Under the pieces are notes generated by a model, which was not told where the DNA came from, ran no database searches, and saw nothing but the letters and a program-made list of their open reading frames with translations. Positions 53,677 through 62,036 of a stretch of DNA of 64,000 nt are shown here, one piece after another. Source of the stretch: Phycisphaerae bacterium (GTDB taxonomy: Bacteria; Planctomycetota; Phycisphaerae; Phycisphaerales; UBA1924). Numbering within the stretch: the stretch's first letter is position 1; the number at the start of each line of letters is the position of its first letter. The stretch covers positions 1,784,559 through 1,848,558 of the forward strand of contig JAUIES010000001.1 of assembly GCA_030429705.1 (NCBI GenBank), given 5' to 3'. The position numbers were made by a program, and so were the translations under genes.

Positions 53677-56600
53677 ATGGACGCCACAGATAACAACGCC
53701 GACAATATCCCCGATCTGTTAGAGCAGTTTTTGTCGCGGAATTCACTCCCCGAAAATAGACGGCGCCTGCAGCGTAAGTGGAATGAGGCCACTGATGTTA
53801 TCAGGAACATTGACCCGATTCGCGCGGCAACCATGCTTGCCGGATTGCTGACATGTCCAGAGCTCGCAGCGAATGCCGTCCGTCTTGAGCAAATGATCCA
53901 GTTTGTGCTCTACCGGGCGAAGGGAAACAAGCCGCTGAACGCCCGGCAGCTATCTCGTCTGTTCATACTCTTCGGTGAATTAGGCCCCGGTGCGATGGAG
54001 GACCCCACCGAGGATATCTTTCTGTCCCTGGTTCATTTCGAGGGACATAATTATCGAATATTCGAGGGTCTGTGGGAGGCAAACGCTTTTGAATTGCAGA
54101 GACTGCTGAGTGTTGTGAGTGGGATGCCGGAAGGGCAACCATACACGCGTTTGCGAGAAGAGATCACAGGGCTACTCACATTGTCAGAGCTCGCAGCGGA
54201 GCGTAGAGGGCTGGCTCGGTATTGCTGCGGCGGAGAGTATCCACTCTCTGAGATTACACCGGCCATCACGAAGGAACGGGCTGCACTCGGTCGAGCAGTT
54301 ACTTTCACTTTTGACGAAATTTCGTCGGCAGGTATAGAGTTTGACCGTTTGGCAGATTTTACTTGCACGCTTCGTGACTTGCGAGAGAAACCACAAGAGA
54401 ATGGCCTTTCCGATCTACGCCTAACCCCCCTCATTCGCCACAGCCAGGGTCTACTTCTCGCTGTGCCAGCAAATGTGTCGACTGCGATCCGTTTCAGAAT
54501 CATCGAGTTTGCTGAACAATACAACCGGCAGACCAAGACGCTTGCAACCAACTTAGCCAGCGAGTATTCAAGCCTCGTAACCAACACACCTATCCTGGGA
54601 AAGTCCTACGGGGCGCCACTCATGTGGCGGAGTTGTGAACACGTTCTTGTCAGCGAGGTCGTTCAGCAAGCCGATACTGACCGCGTCATTCACTTCCTCT
54701 TTCTGATGGATGGCTTTGACAAGTTCAGGGAACACGACTTCACGAGCAACAGTCCGAGCCTTGAAGGTGGTCTTGAGCATTGTCAGGTTTGCCTTGATCG
54801 TGCAGTCGCTCATTGTTCGGCGCGCCCGGGTTTCAAGGAGGGAATGACCGTTCTGGTTGGTTGCGGGTGGGGACGCGGCCTGGTGTTTCCGGCTTTGGAA
54901 TCGGGAACAGACGACTGGCGGATAGAGGCGATGTCGATCGAGCAGTTGGTCACTCTGAGTTGGTCGCGAGGATTTCGCCCACTTCATCTGTTTCGGCTGC
55001 TAGATCATCTCCGGGAGCTTGAGAACCGAAATGTGCAACTCGTCAACGTCAATGGGCCACTCAACCTCTACGGTTATTCTGTGGATCAAGGCTTTCACAT
55101 GGCCCCTCACAGCGCAATTGGGCCAGATATGGTACAGGGCGCGGGTCCGCTGATGCTGATGATTCCGACTAACGCCCTATTGGACGTGCGGCGCCAAGTG
55201 GCGCAGAGGCACGATGTACATGTAGCCACACCGCCCAGTGGCGCATCTGCTTTGCTGCGGCGATATCACCTGAATTCGTTCTTTGATTCTGACGCAAAAC
55301 AGCCCCTTTACGGAGTCCTTGGCGACGCTGCCGCTGGTCAGCTCAGATCCGTCTACGAGGGGACATGGTTAACGGTGTGGCTAACGAGCCATACCGAAGA
55401 TACTGATGATCCCGACGGGCTGTTTCGATTCTTTGACACATTCACGAAATGGCTTGGCACAATCGTACCTGCGATCGAGACTTCGACTGGTAACAGGCCA
55501 GTTACGGCAGTCGATTGGCACATCGACTATGAGATGACTACAGACCTGAGTGAATATTCGGAAGTAGATCAGCAGTCTGCACAGGAGTTGTTTGTACAGA
55601 TTGAGACGATAATTGATCCGGTTGCGAGACGCATTACCTCGCGAGTTCCGAGATCGGTATTCATCGCACTTCACCAGCCGCAGAACATTTTGGAGAAGGC
55701 CGTGTTGATGTCTCTCGTCGACGGAGTTGCTCGATTGCTTGATCTCGAAATCGATGCATTCGGGGTCGTCGACTTGGCGATCGGCACCGATGACGCTCGA
55801 CATTTTCACTTACTCGAGGCGAGCGAGTTTGGGGATTATGTGGCCGATGCAATTCCCCGCCACCCGATTCATCTAGAACCATTTGATGACACGCTTAGCC
55901 GTCTCGGTATTGCATTTCGTATTGAAGGTCTGTTACCCGGGACTGAAGTCGTTGGAACCAAGCCGTGTACAACGACCCTGAATCGTGTCGTCGATAGTCT
56001 CTGGACTGACGTGCGAGCGATACTCAACCAGCTTGATCGCAAAGCAACGATTGAGAAGCTCTTGTTGAACACGATGGCAACTGAGCGCAGCAATCGGCAG
56101 TGGCAGCGTACTATCCGTGCTGTGATTGCGTTGCATCCCGATGAGGGCAGCACACTGCGGGTGGCTACCGAACAGATCTCTCGCAACAATCTTGCGAACG
56201 GCATGTGTCGGTACGCGATCGAGATGGCCGTGTGCGAATGCCCGGAGAATGGCGGCGATGAGCCAGGGGAGCTTGAGCTGTCCCGACTCATGGCTCTCAT
56301 TCAACTCATGTGCCAATATGGAGGCTGGTCCGATGGCATTATGCACGAGGTGATTCCCGCAAAGCTCGAAGTATCGGCACTTGGCCTTCTGCTGATCACG
56401 GGCAACTTCTACGAGGGAGTGCTGGAACCGTACGGCTTGGGCATGGAGTCAGAGCGGCTCAGAGGCTATTCAAAGGAATACGAGCGGCTGTTCAAGCCTC
56501 GCATCTCAGCCGCACCGATGGCGGAGACAACAGGGGAGGAGTTCGCAGATCTGTGGGAAGAAGAATTTGGTTTCGGTATCGATGACACGCGGCAGTTCCT

Positions 56601-57456
56601 CGATGATCTAGAAGACCAGGCGATTCAGGAACACAGCCCGGTTGTGTGTTGGAATCGCTCGCGGTTCGTCGATCTGACATCGAAACACATGTCGGCAAAC
56701 TCCGCGAACCGACTCATCGACGAATTGCTCATCTCGCCGAGGCCAGCGTGGGATCAACCTCCTATAGGGTACACCGACAAGGACATCGTGCCTTGGCGAT
56801 TTAAGCGGCGACTGTCGTTGGTATACCGCCCCATAGTGCAATTGACCGAAGCGAATGACGGCTTGTGTATCTGCACACCCGAATCTGTTCGCCGGGGCAT
56901 CGCCCTTCGTGTGTCAAGGGCATTCCACGCCGAGTACGACGACCAGATGTTCCGAACATCACATATGCGTAGTTGGGTGGGCTTTCGACGAGACCAGCTT
57001 GGGCATGAATTCGCCGAAGCCATGGCGATGATTCTGGATGACGCGGGCTGGCAGCACAGACTTGAAGTGCTCCCTCAAGAGATCCTCGGGCGAAAGCTCG
57101 ACCGGGACTTCGGTGATGTAGACATCCTCGCTTGGGATCCGAAGAGTGGGCGTACGCTCGTCATCGAATGCAAAAACCTGTTTGTAGCCAAGACACCAAG
57201 TGAAGTGGCGAAACAGCTCGCAGAGTTTAGGGGGAAACAGGATGATAAAGGCAGGCCCGATCGCCTACTTCGTCACAATGAACGAGTGGAGTTGCTCAGG
57301 GCACACCCGCTCGAAGTGGAACGGTTCGTGGGTATCCAAGGCACAAGCATCGAATCGGTGCTCGTGTTTCGCAATCGTGTACCGATCGAATTCCTCGATG
57401 ACGGAGCTGTCGAGAACGTAGTAATTCGGTATCCGGAAACACTGGCGTCCATCTGA
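53677..57456 (+). CDS. 1259-residue protein of unknown function with C-terminal PD-(D/E)XK nuclease signature
   Basis: No family recognised over the first ~1000 residues, which look helical in the N-terminal third (PIRAATMLAGLL) with a central alpha/beta part. At the C-terminus, DFGDVDILAWDP with Asp1149 and, 14 residues on, LVIECKNLF with Glu1164 and Lys1166, fit the restriction-endonuclease-like PD-(D/E)XK core (D-x14-ExK). Base use appears more AT-rich than the element before it. It lies beside a mobile element and an integrase remnant, the setting of single-gene defence systems, but the role is inference. Confidence 0.6.
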   Translation: MDATDNNADNIPDLLEQFLSRNSLPENRRRLQRKWNEATDVIRNIDPIRAATMLAGLLTCPELAANAVRLEQMIQFVLYRAKGNKPLNARQLSRLFILFGELGPGAMEDPTEDIFLSLVHFEGHNYRIFEGLWEANAFELQRLLSVVSGMPEGQPYTRLREEITGLLTLSELAAERRGLARYCCGGEYPLSEITPAITKERAALGRAVTFTFDEISSAGIEFDRLADFTCTLRDLREKPQENGLSDLRLTPLIRHSQGLLLAVPANVSTAIRFRIIEFAEQYNRQTKTLATNLASEYSSLVTNTPILGKSYGAPLMWRSCEHVLVSEVVQQADTDRVIHFLFLMDGFDKFREHDFTSNSPSLEGGLEHCQVCLDRAVAHCSARPGFKEGMTVLVGCGWGRGLVFPALESGTDDWRIEAMSIEQLVTLSWSRGFRPLHLFRLLDHLRELENRNVQLVNVNGPLNLYGYSVDQGFHMAPHSAIGPDMVQGAGPLMLMIPTNALLDVRRQVAQRHDVHVATPPSGASALLRRYHLNSFFDSDAKQPLYGVLGDAAAGQLRSVYEGTWLTVWLTSHTEDTDDPDGLFRFFDTFTKWLGTIVPAIETSTGNRPVTAVDWHIDYEMTTDLSEYSEVDQQSAQELFVQIETIIDPVARRITSRVPRSVFIALHQPQNILEKAVLMSLVDGVARLLDLEIDAFGVVDLAIGTDDARHFHLLEASEFGDYVADAIPRHPIHLEPFDDTLSRLGIAFRIEGLLPGTEVVGTKPCTTTLNRVVDSLWTDVRAILNQLDRKATIEKLLLNTMATERSNRQWQRTIRAVIALHPDEGSTLRVATEQISRNNLANGMCRYAIEMAVCECPENGGDEPGELELSRLMALIQLMCQYGGWSDGIMHEVIPAKLEVSALGLLLITGNFYEGVLEPYGLGMESERLRGYSKEYERLFKPRISAAPMAETTGEEFADLWEEEFGFGIDDTRQFLDDLEDQAIQEHSPVVCWNRSRFVDLTSKHMSANSANRLIDELLISPRPAWDQPPIGYTDKDIVPWRFKRRLSLVYRPIVQLTEANDGLCICTPESVRRGIALRVSRAFHAEYDDQMFRTSHMRSWVGFRRDQLGHEFAEAMAMILDDAGWQHRLEVLPQEILGRKLDRDFGDVDILAWDPKSGRTLVIECKNLFVAKTPSEVAKQLAEFRGKQDDKGRPDRLLRHNERVELLRAHPLEVERFVGIQGTSIESVLVFRNRVPIEFLDDGAVENVVIRYPETLASI

Positions 57457-57713
57457 CCGTCATTGCGCGTGACCGTGACTTCCGCGTTTGCGGATTCAAC
57501 AACAGTCGTGTCCCTCAGAGAACGGGATAGTGGTCGTAGTGTAAGTTGGGGGTGGTCGGAGAAAGATCAGACTCGAGCCGTCAGCATCCAGTTTGGGAGG
57601 CTCAGTCGTAAATTCGATGAGTTCTCACGCAAGTGGTCGTTCTGTGATCTTCAAAAACTGCGAGAAGCGCTGGTGCCAGCGCTTCAATGTCACAATAAGG
57701 CAGGGGATGGACC

Positions 57714-58075
57714 TTGCTATCAACCATCCAGGAGTACCTGAACGCAGTTTGTCGTGGCGAGGACCGGAGCGGAGCGATCTTCAGGGCGTCCGCAACATTA
57801 CAAAGGGTCCTGCTGGGGGTAGGCTCGACCAGGCCATCACGGGGGGCGGCATCTACAAGCTGCTCAAACGTTACGGCGCCCTCGCCGGGGTCACGATGGA
57901 TGGGCTGTGTCTGCACGCGCTGCGGGCCACGGCTGCCACCAACGCACTCGAACACCAAGCCGACATCGCCTCTGTCCAGATGTGGCTCGAGCACTCCAGC
58001 ATCGCCACGACCAAGCTCTATGACCGGAGACGGTCAAGGCCGGAAGGTTCGCCGACTTTTAAGGTGAGGTACTGA
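57714..58075 (+). pseudogene. Frameshifted tyrosine-integrase C-terminal remnant
   Basis: One frame gives TIQEYLNAVCRGEDRSGAIF (57717 onward); the likeness then moves near 57785 to the other frame: GGRLDQAITGGGIYKLLKRY, HALRATAATNALEHQADIAS, LEHSSIATTKLYDRRR and a C-terminus ending SPTFKVRY. The HxxR box, second His and the Tyr are all there, but the N-terminal domain is missing and one frameshift is present. Remnant of an integrase of a third element. Confidence 0.75.
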
Positions 58076-58258
58076 GTGGATAGATTTTAACTATAGCACG
58101 AGCGGCCGTCAGCCAATCGATTCAAGTCGAGCTCTCAGAAGACTGGGCATCATCTGTGACACGATTGCTGAACTGCCCCGAAGTCGAAGACGACTTGGGC
58201 GGCATGGGATCAGTGAGTTTGCGAGCAGCAACGGCAACCGCCACCTTCGTTTCAAAGG

Positions 58259-59011
58259 CTACTGAGCTGAATCCACGAGACGGACTTCCGACCATGGTCC
58301 TTCTATCAATGCGGTTCGGGCACGAACACGCCACAGGTATCTACCTTTTCCAATAAGTTCAAATGCCACATACGGGACTTCAGTCGTGATTTTCCCGATT
58401 AGCTGGTTCGGATGAAGTTTGCCTTCAGCCAATCGTTTTATATCGTCCCATTGTGAGGACGGGTTGGCAGACCATAGTTCGATTTCATATGCAACATCCA
58501 ATTCAGAAAAACATGGCTTCCAACGGAAATCGACATAACGAGGATAATGCTGTATCTCCGACAAATGTCTTGGTGTCAGAAGCTCCGGAACGGGCAATTG
58601 ATTGAGCAAGACAGGAAGCGAGAATGGCTGTTCCACATCCACGACTGAATTGTCTTTCGTGCTCAAGCCGACCCGAAACGGCATCGGCGAAGGAAATGCA
58701 GGATGTTCATAGGTTAATTCTCCGTAGTTGACTAAAAAACTCGTGAAGAAACCGCCAGACGGCGCTCGAATGCCCTCTTGCGGAGGCCCGACAAGTGACA
58801 ATAGTTCAGCTTTCGTCATACCTGGTTGCACTTTTGCGAACTGGGCAGGATTGATATCGCCGGTGCGCATTTGTTCTTTGAGATTAGCTCGCCGCGATTC
58901 AATCGGCTGCGAACGGATCGAGCAACCCGAGAAAGCAAGGCAGAGAATCAAAATTCCAATCATCCAGCATATTTGTGGAGGGCGCAGAGCAACAGTCATT
59001 CGATTAGTCAT
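58259..59011 (-). CDS. Lipoprotein in immunity position behind the orphan RHS cassette
   Basis: 250 residues. A signal peptide ends in the lipobox LAFSGC, with Cys30 as the lipidation site. A BamE/SmpA-like motif follows (AKVQPGMTKAELLSLVGPP), and the C-terminal third (YVDFRWKPCF, YLWRVRARTALIEGPWSEV) looks like a fibronectin III-type fold. AAAGGG lies before the ATG, which is 12 bases from the RHS stop. It could guard the cell envelope against the RHS tip or be an outer-membrane assembly factor; the immunity role is inference from position. Confidence 0.6.
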   Translation of the reverse strand: MTNRMTVALRPPQICWMIGILILCLAFSGCSIRSQPIESRRANLKEQMRTGDINPAQFAKVQPGMTKAELLSLVGPPQEGIRAPSGGFFTSFLVNYGELTYEHPAFPSPMPFRVGLSTKDNSVVDVEQPFSLPVLLNQLPVPELLTPRHLSEIQHYPRYVDFRWKPCFSELDVAYEIELWSANPSSQWDDIKRLAEGKLHPNQLIGKITTEVPYVAFELIGKGRYLWRVRARTALIEGPWSEVRLVDSAQ

Positions 59012-59023
59012 ATTAGCGCCCTT

Positions 59024-60409
59024 TCAAGAATCACATTCGCAATAAGGTCCTTGGCAGATTTGATAGGGCCCGTTTGGGTTCGGATTTGGAAAATTAAGTA
59101 TGCCAAATCTTACTTCGCAATGTCCATAAGCACATGATCCCGTACATTTATAACAAATGTCAGAAATTGTTAGATCGCCACTCAATTGGTTTCGACAATA
59201 AATATTATGATCTGTGTACCCGGTAGGGCATACACCGTTTCGTGGCTTAATGTCCGCATGGCAAGTGTTCAAACTGGGATCTACAAATGCTGGTCCGACA
59301 GGTATGTTTCTGCAATTCCCAAGGCATTGTTCTAACCAGTCTGGATCTTGGGAATTTTCATTCAAATGCCTATTGCAACATGCATAACAATCTTCCCCAT
59401 CTAATATATCTCCACAATATTCCGGAGGCATTGACCAAGTAATTGGGCGTGGAAACAATCCTGGTGTTGGGTCGTGCAATCGAGCCAATGTCTGATCTAA
59501 TTCAAAGCGCTGTATCCATAGGCCAAGCTTTGAACTCCGAACATTGTTCCACCACTCCCACTTGCTCTCACTGAGTTCACTCAGCGCTTCATACCCTGCA
59601 TACCCTTTCCGATTCTCGACGGTGCTGAGCACATAGATGCCGAGGGAAATTCCATTGTCTTTGGAGGCCTTGACGAGGTCTAGGTCAGCGGTGTCGACAT
59701 CACCGTCCATGTCCATATCGCCTCGGACATCGTAGGTGGATGCGTTCTTCCATGTCGTGACCTGGTTTTCATCGACGGCATCGACATCGCCATTTGCAGC
59801 GGTGTCGCCTGCAGGGAGGCCCACCGGACTGCCGTACGGCTCGTACCGGACCTGCTCGACTTGGTTACCAGTGTCGGTGATGAGGGCCACGACATCGGCC
59901 CGCCAGTTTTGGAGGTAGTAGACACGCTCGTCGAGGACGCCGTCAGGGGTGGTTGCTGTGTCGCGGTCGCGCAGGATCACGCTGTCAATATAACTGGAAG
60001 TCCCCGATTCTACAAGACCCGCGTGGTGATAAGCCCATTGCTCAACAATGATCGGGGTCGATGAGTCACGCTCGACCACTCGGGCGACCATCCGCCAGCG
60101 GCCGTCATAGGCAAAGTACCACCAGGGATCTCCGTTGGCGGCCGTTTCGAGCGCGCCACCGTCTTCATCGACATCAAAATGACTGGCAATGCGTTGATTA
60201 AGGCCGTTGTAGCGGTATTCAGCCACCACATCGCTGGTCCCGGTCTTGTAGACATACCGCAGCCGCCCGAATGGGTCGTACTCGTAGTCATAGTCCTCGC
60301 CGTCCGAGGTCATGTTCCCGACCTCGTCGTAAGTCAGTGTGACATCCACGAGGCCATCGGCGGGGTGGCACCGATGCTTGCTGAACTCCGGCATCGCATG
60401 ACCCCACAT
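59024..60409 (-). CDS. Orphan RHS C-terminal cassette (5' truncated)
   Basis: 461 residues. It starts part-way through an RHS core: VTLTYDEVGNMTSDGEDYDY, then RHS-repeat EYRYNGLNQRIASH, and the core-closing YYLQNWRADVVALITDTGNQ. Two dockerin-like calcium loops are embedded (NGDVDAVDEN and DMDGDVDTADLDL). After ENRKGYAGYEAL a new tip with about 20 Cys follows (CYACCNRHLNEN, CYKCTGSCAYGHC). No upstream YD repeats: the REP/RAYT unit lies right before it, so this is a displaced C-terminal module. Confidence 0.75.
   Translation of the reverse strand: MWGHAMPEFSKHRCHPADGLVDVTLTYDEVGNMTSDGEDYDYEYDPFGRLRYVYKTGTSDVVAEYRYNGLNQRIASHFDVDEDGGALETAANGDPWWYFAYDGRWRMVARVVERDSSTPIIVEQWAYHHAGLVESGTSSYIDSVILRDRDTATTPDGVLDERVYYLQNWRADVVALITDTGNQVEQVRYEPYGSPVGLPAGDTAANGDVDAVDENQVTTWKNASTYDVRGDMDMDGDVDTADLDLVKASKDNGISLGIYVLSTVENRKGYAGYEALSELSESKWEWWNNVRSSKLGLWIQRFELDQTLARLHDPTPGLFPRPITWSMPPEYCGDILDGEDCYACCNRHLNENSQDPDWLEQCLGNCRNIPVGPAFVDPSLNTCHADIKPRNGVCPTGYTDHNIYCRNQLSGDLTISDICYKCTGSCAYGHCEVRFGILNFPNPNPNGPYQICQGPYCECDS
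59590..60325 (-). repeat. RHS core duplication (matches ~62935-63640)
   Basis: The stretch from YDEVGN to NRKGYAGYE is closely similar to that of the RHS gene at 62037, including NWRADVVALITDTGNQ and SSYIDSVILRDRD shared at the protein level and long stretches of near-identity in DNA. The dockerin-loop spacer between YEPYG and NRKGYAGYE differs. It could recombine to swap the tips. Confidence 0.75.
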
Positions 60410-60420
60410 TCTACGCTCCC

Positions 60421-60461
60421 CCGTGCCACCGAAGTCCGTCTTCGGACTTCGGTGCTTCGTC
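60421..60461. repeat. Left REP palindrome of the RAYT unit
   Basis: Contains CACCGAAGTCCG-TCTT-CGGACTTCGGTG, a 12-bp stem around 4 bases, and is the exact reverse complement of 61152-61192 over 41 bases. Confidence 0.9.
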
Positions 60462-60505
60462 CAACGCCGCTGATCATCGAGCGGCTTCGCTCACCGGCTT
60501 TCATT

Positions 60506-61105
60506 CTATTTGAATCCTCGCCAGTCGCTCCACCCCTTCTGAACGCTCGGCGGCGGGTCACAGGGCACCTCTCCGTCCCGCTGGCCCATCCACCACCGCA
60601 CGCTTGACCACGGCCAATCTTCACACAGTTCGACCAAACCGCGCTCGACCGGATTGCGATGGATGTACCGCACGGTCCTGCAGAACTCGGTGTCATCACG
60701 CACATTCCGATCAAACCCTCCGCCCTTCTGCCAGAACCTCGACTGCCCGCGTCCGTTGTCAATCCGGCTGAGAATGGGTGCATCGAGCATCGCCCATCGC
60801 GCCAGTACACGCCGAGACACCGAAGTCTTGAGACTCTTCAATATGGGCGAGAGGGGGGAGCAACGAAAGATGGGCGAAGGGGTACCATCGGTTGCGATCG
60901 GAGGTCGAACCAGGAGATGCACATGCTCAGGCATTACCACCCATGCATACAGTTCGAGCCCGGTTCGCTCGCTCGTGCGTTTGAGCGCGTCGGCGAAGAC
61001 ACGCGCGATATCAGGATTGGAAAGCAGTGGCAGTCGACGCTGACACGAGAAAGTCAGGAACCGAACCTCTCCGGCAACTTCGCGGCGTTTGAGTGACTTT
61101 CGCAT
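60506..61105 (-). CDS. REP-associated tyrosine transposase (RAYT / Y1-type)
   Basis: About 199 residues from MRKSLKRREVAGE; an in-frame GTG 18 bases upstream is also possible. Y1 HUH features: VRFLTFSCQRRLPLL, the HUH motif in MPEHVHLLVRP, and the Tyr region TVRYIHRNPVERGLV, then WSSVRWWMG. It nicks single-stranded DNA at REP palindromes (family knowledge) and the flanking repeats are its likely substrate. Bases 60462-60505 between the left repeat and the gene end include a further GC-rich imperfect hairpin. Confidence 0.9.
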   Translation of the reverse strand: MRKSLKRREVAGEVRFLTFSCQRRLPLLSNPDIARVFADALKRTSERTGLELYAWVVMPEHVHLLVRPPIATDGTPSPIFRCSPLSPILKSLKTSVSRRVLARWAMLDAPILSRIDNGRGQSRFWQKGGGFDRNVRDDTEFCRTVRYIHRNPVERGLVELCEDWPWSSVRWWMGQRDGEVPCDPPPSVQKGWSDWRGFK

Positions 61106-61151
61106 GGGTCCGGCAGATGGCACGAGGGCAGGATACCACAGGATCGTCAGC

Positions 61152-61192
61152 GACGAAGCACCGAAGTCCGAAGACGGACTTCGGTGGCACGG
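61152..61192. repeat. Right REP palindrome of the RAYT unit
   Basis: Inverse of 60421-60461 over 41 bases, with the palindrome CACCGAAGTCCG-AAGA-CGGACTTCGGTG. Sequence agreement stops at both ends of this span. Confidence 0.9.
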
Positions 61193-61311
61193 TCAACGAG
61201 AAAGACGAGGCCCATCCGGCCTCGGTGCCACCCCGCCTGAGTATTTTGACACTACGGGCAGGTCAGCCGCGCAGGTGGAATCAACATTAAATCTATGCTA
61301 TATTTGTAATA

Positions 61312-62025
61312 TTATAACTTAATAAGTGTTTCCAGCACCCTCTGAATATCAAAGGCGCCGGATTCTGACAGGCGGCCTGCTACTTCATCCCATGCAGCAG
61401 ACCTCTCTTCATCTTCATACGGCAGATTGGTGATCCGATATGACTCTAAATCATAGTGCTTGGCAACAAGTTTTGCATGCTCCGAGGCTCTTTGTGCCAA
61501 CAGCATTGAACCATAAAGGGACAGAATAGCAAATGTTGTATCCATATAGCATGCCAAGGGTGACTCATAGAATTCCCACGATGTCTTCACATCCTCGGCG
61601 ACTGCAGGACGCACAGATTGAATCCACGACAGAGCTGTAGTTATCTCAGCGATATCTCCCCGCTCCATCAACAACCTACATAGCGTGCAGAGCGCAGTTG
61701 TTGCTGTAAAGTCAAGTGTATATCGCTTGACCATATCGTCTTCAATTGTGATAAAGCAGCACATGATCATAGTTTCTATATGAAACTTATCGATCCCAAA
61801 CAAGCCGCAACTGTAATTTGATTCATCACAACCGTACGGCAAGGGAAAGGCTGATCCATCTCCATTGATAGCTCGAGTAAACGCTTCAATAACAGGGTCA
61901 CGTGGCCCATGCTGCAGTTCTGCATAGGTGCGTATATCCTCGTCGGGAATACGATCAGCGTATAGCTTGGCTAACGGCTGAAGCCGAGCGGTCCGTTCTT
62001 CATCAGAGACGGTTTGTTCATGCAT
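61312..62025 (-). CDS. Candidate immunity protein behind the RHS gene
   Basis: 237 residues from MHEQTVSDEE, with GGAAAG before the ATG, which lies 11 bases after the RHS stop. An in-frame TTG overlapping the RHS stop is less likely. The protein is mainly helical (FTATTALCTLCRLLMERGDI, then EHAKLVAKHYDLESYR), cytoplasmic, and has no recognised family. The place directly behind an RHS tip, as for polymorphic toxin immunity genes, and base use more AT-rich than the RHS core support the call. Confidence 0.6.
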   Translation of the reverse strand: MHEQTVSDEERTARLQPLAKLYADRIPDEDIRTYAELQHGPRDPVIEAFTRAINGDGSAFPLPYGCDESNYSCGLFGIDKFHIETMIMCCFITIEDDMVKRYTLDFTATTALCTLCRLLMERGDIAEITTALSWIQSVRPAVAEDVKTSWEFYESPLACYMDTTFAILSLYGSMLLAQRASEHAKLVAKHYDLESYRITNLPYEDEERSAAWDEVAGRLSESGAFDIQRVLETLIKL

Positions 62026-62036
62026 TTTCTTTCCAA

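Larger units (their letters stand above)
60421..61192. mobile_element. REP/RAYT transposable unit (REPtron)
   Basis: A RAYT gene is flanked by perfect 41-bp inverted repeats at 60421-60461 and 61152-61192, each of which is itself a REP-like palindrome. This is the layout described for REPtrons. It sits between an RHS immunity gene and an orphan RHS cassette. Confidence 0.85.

Noticed and set aside
61206..61224. Hairpin CGAGGCC/GGCCTCG as a terminator
   Set aside because: Stem is good but no T-run follows on either strand.
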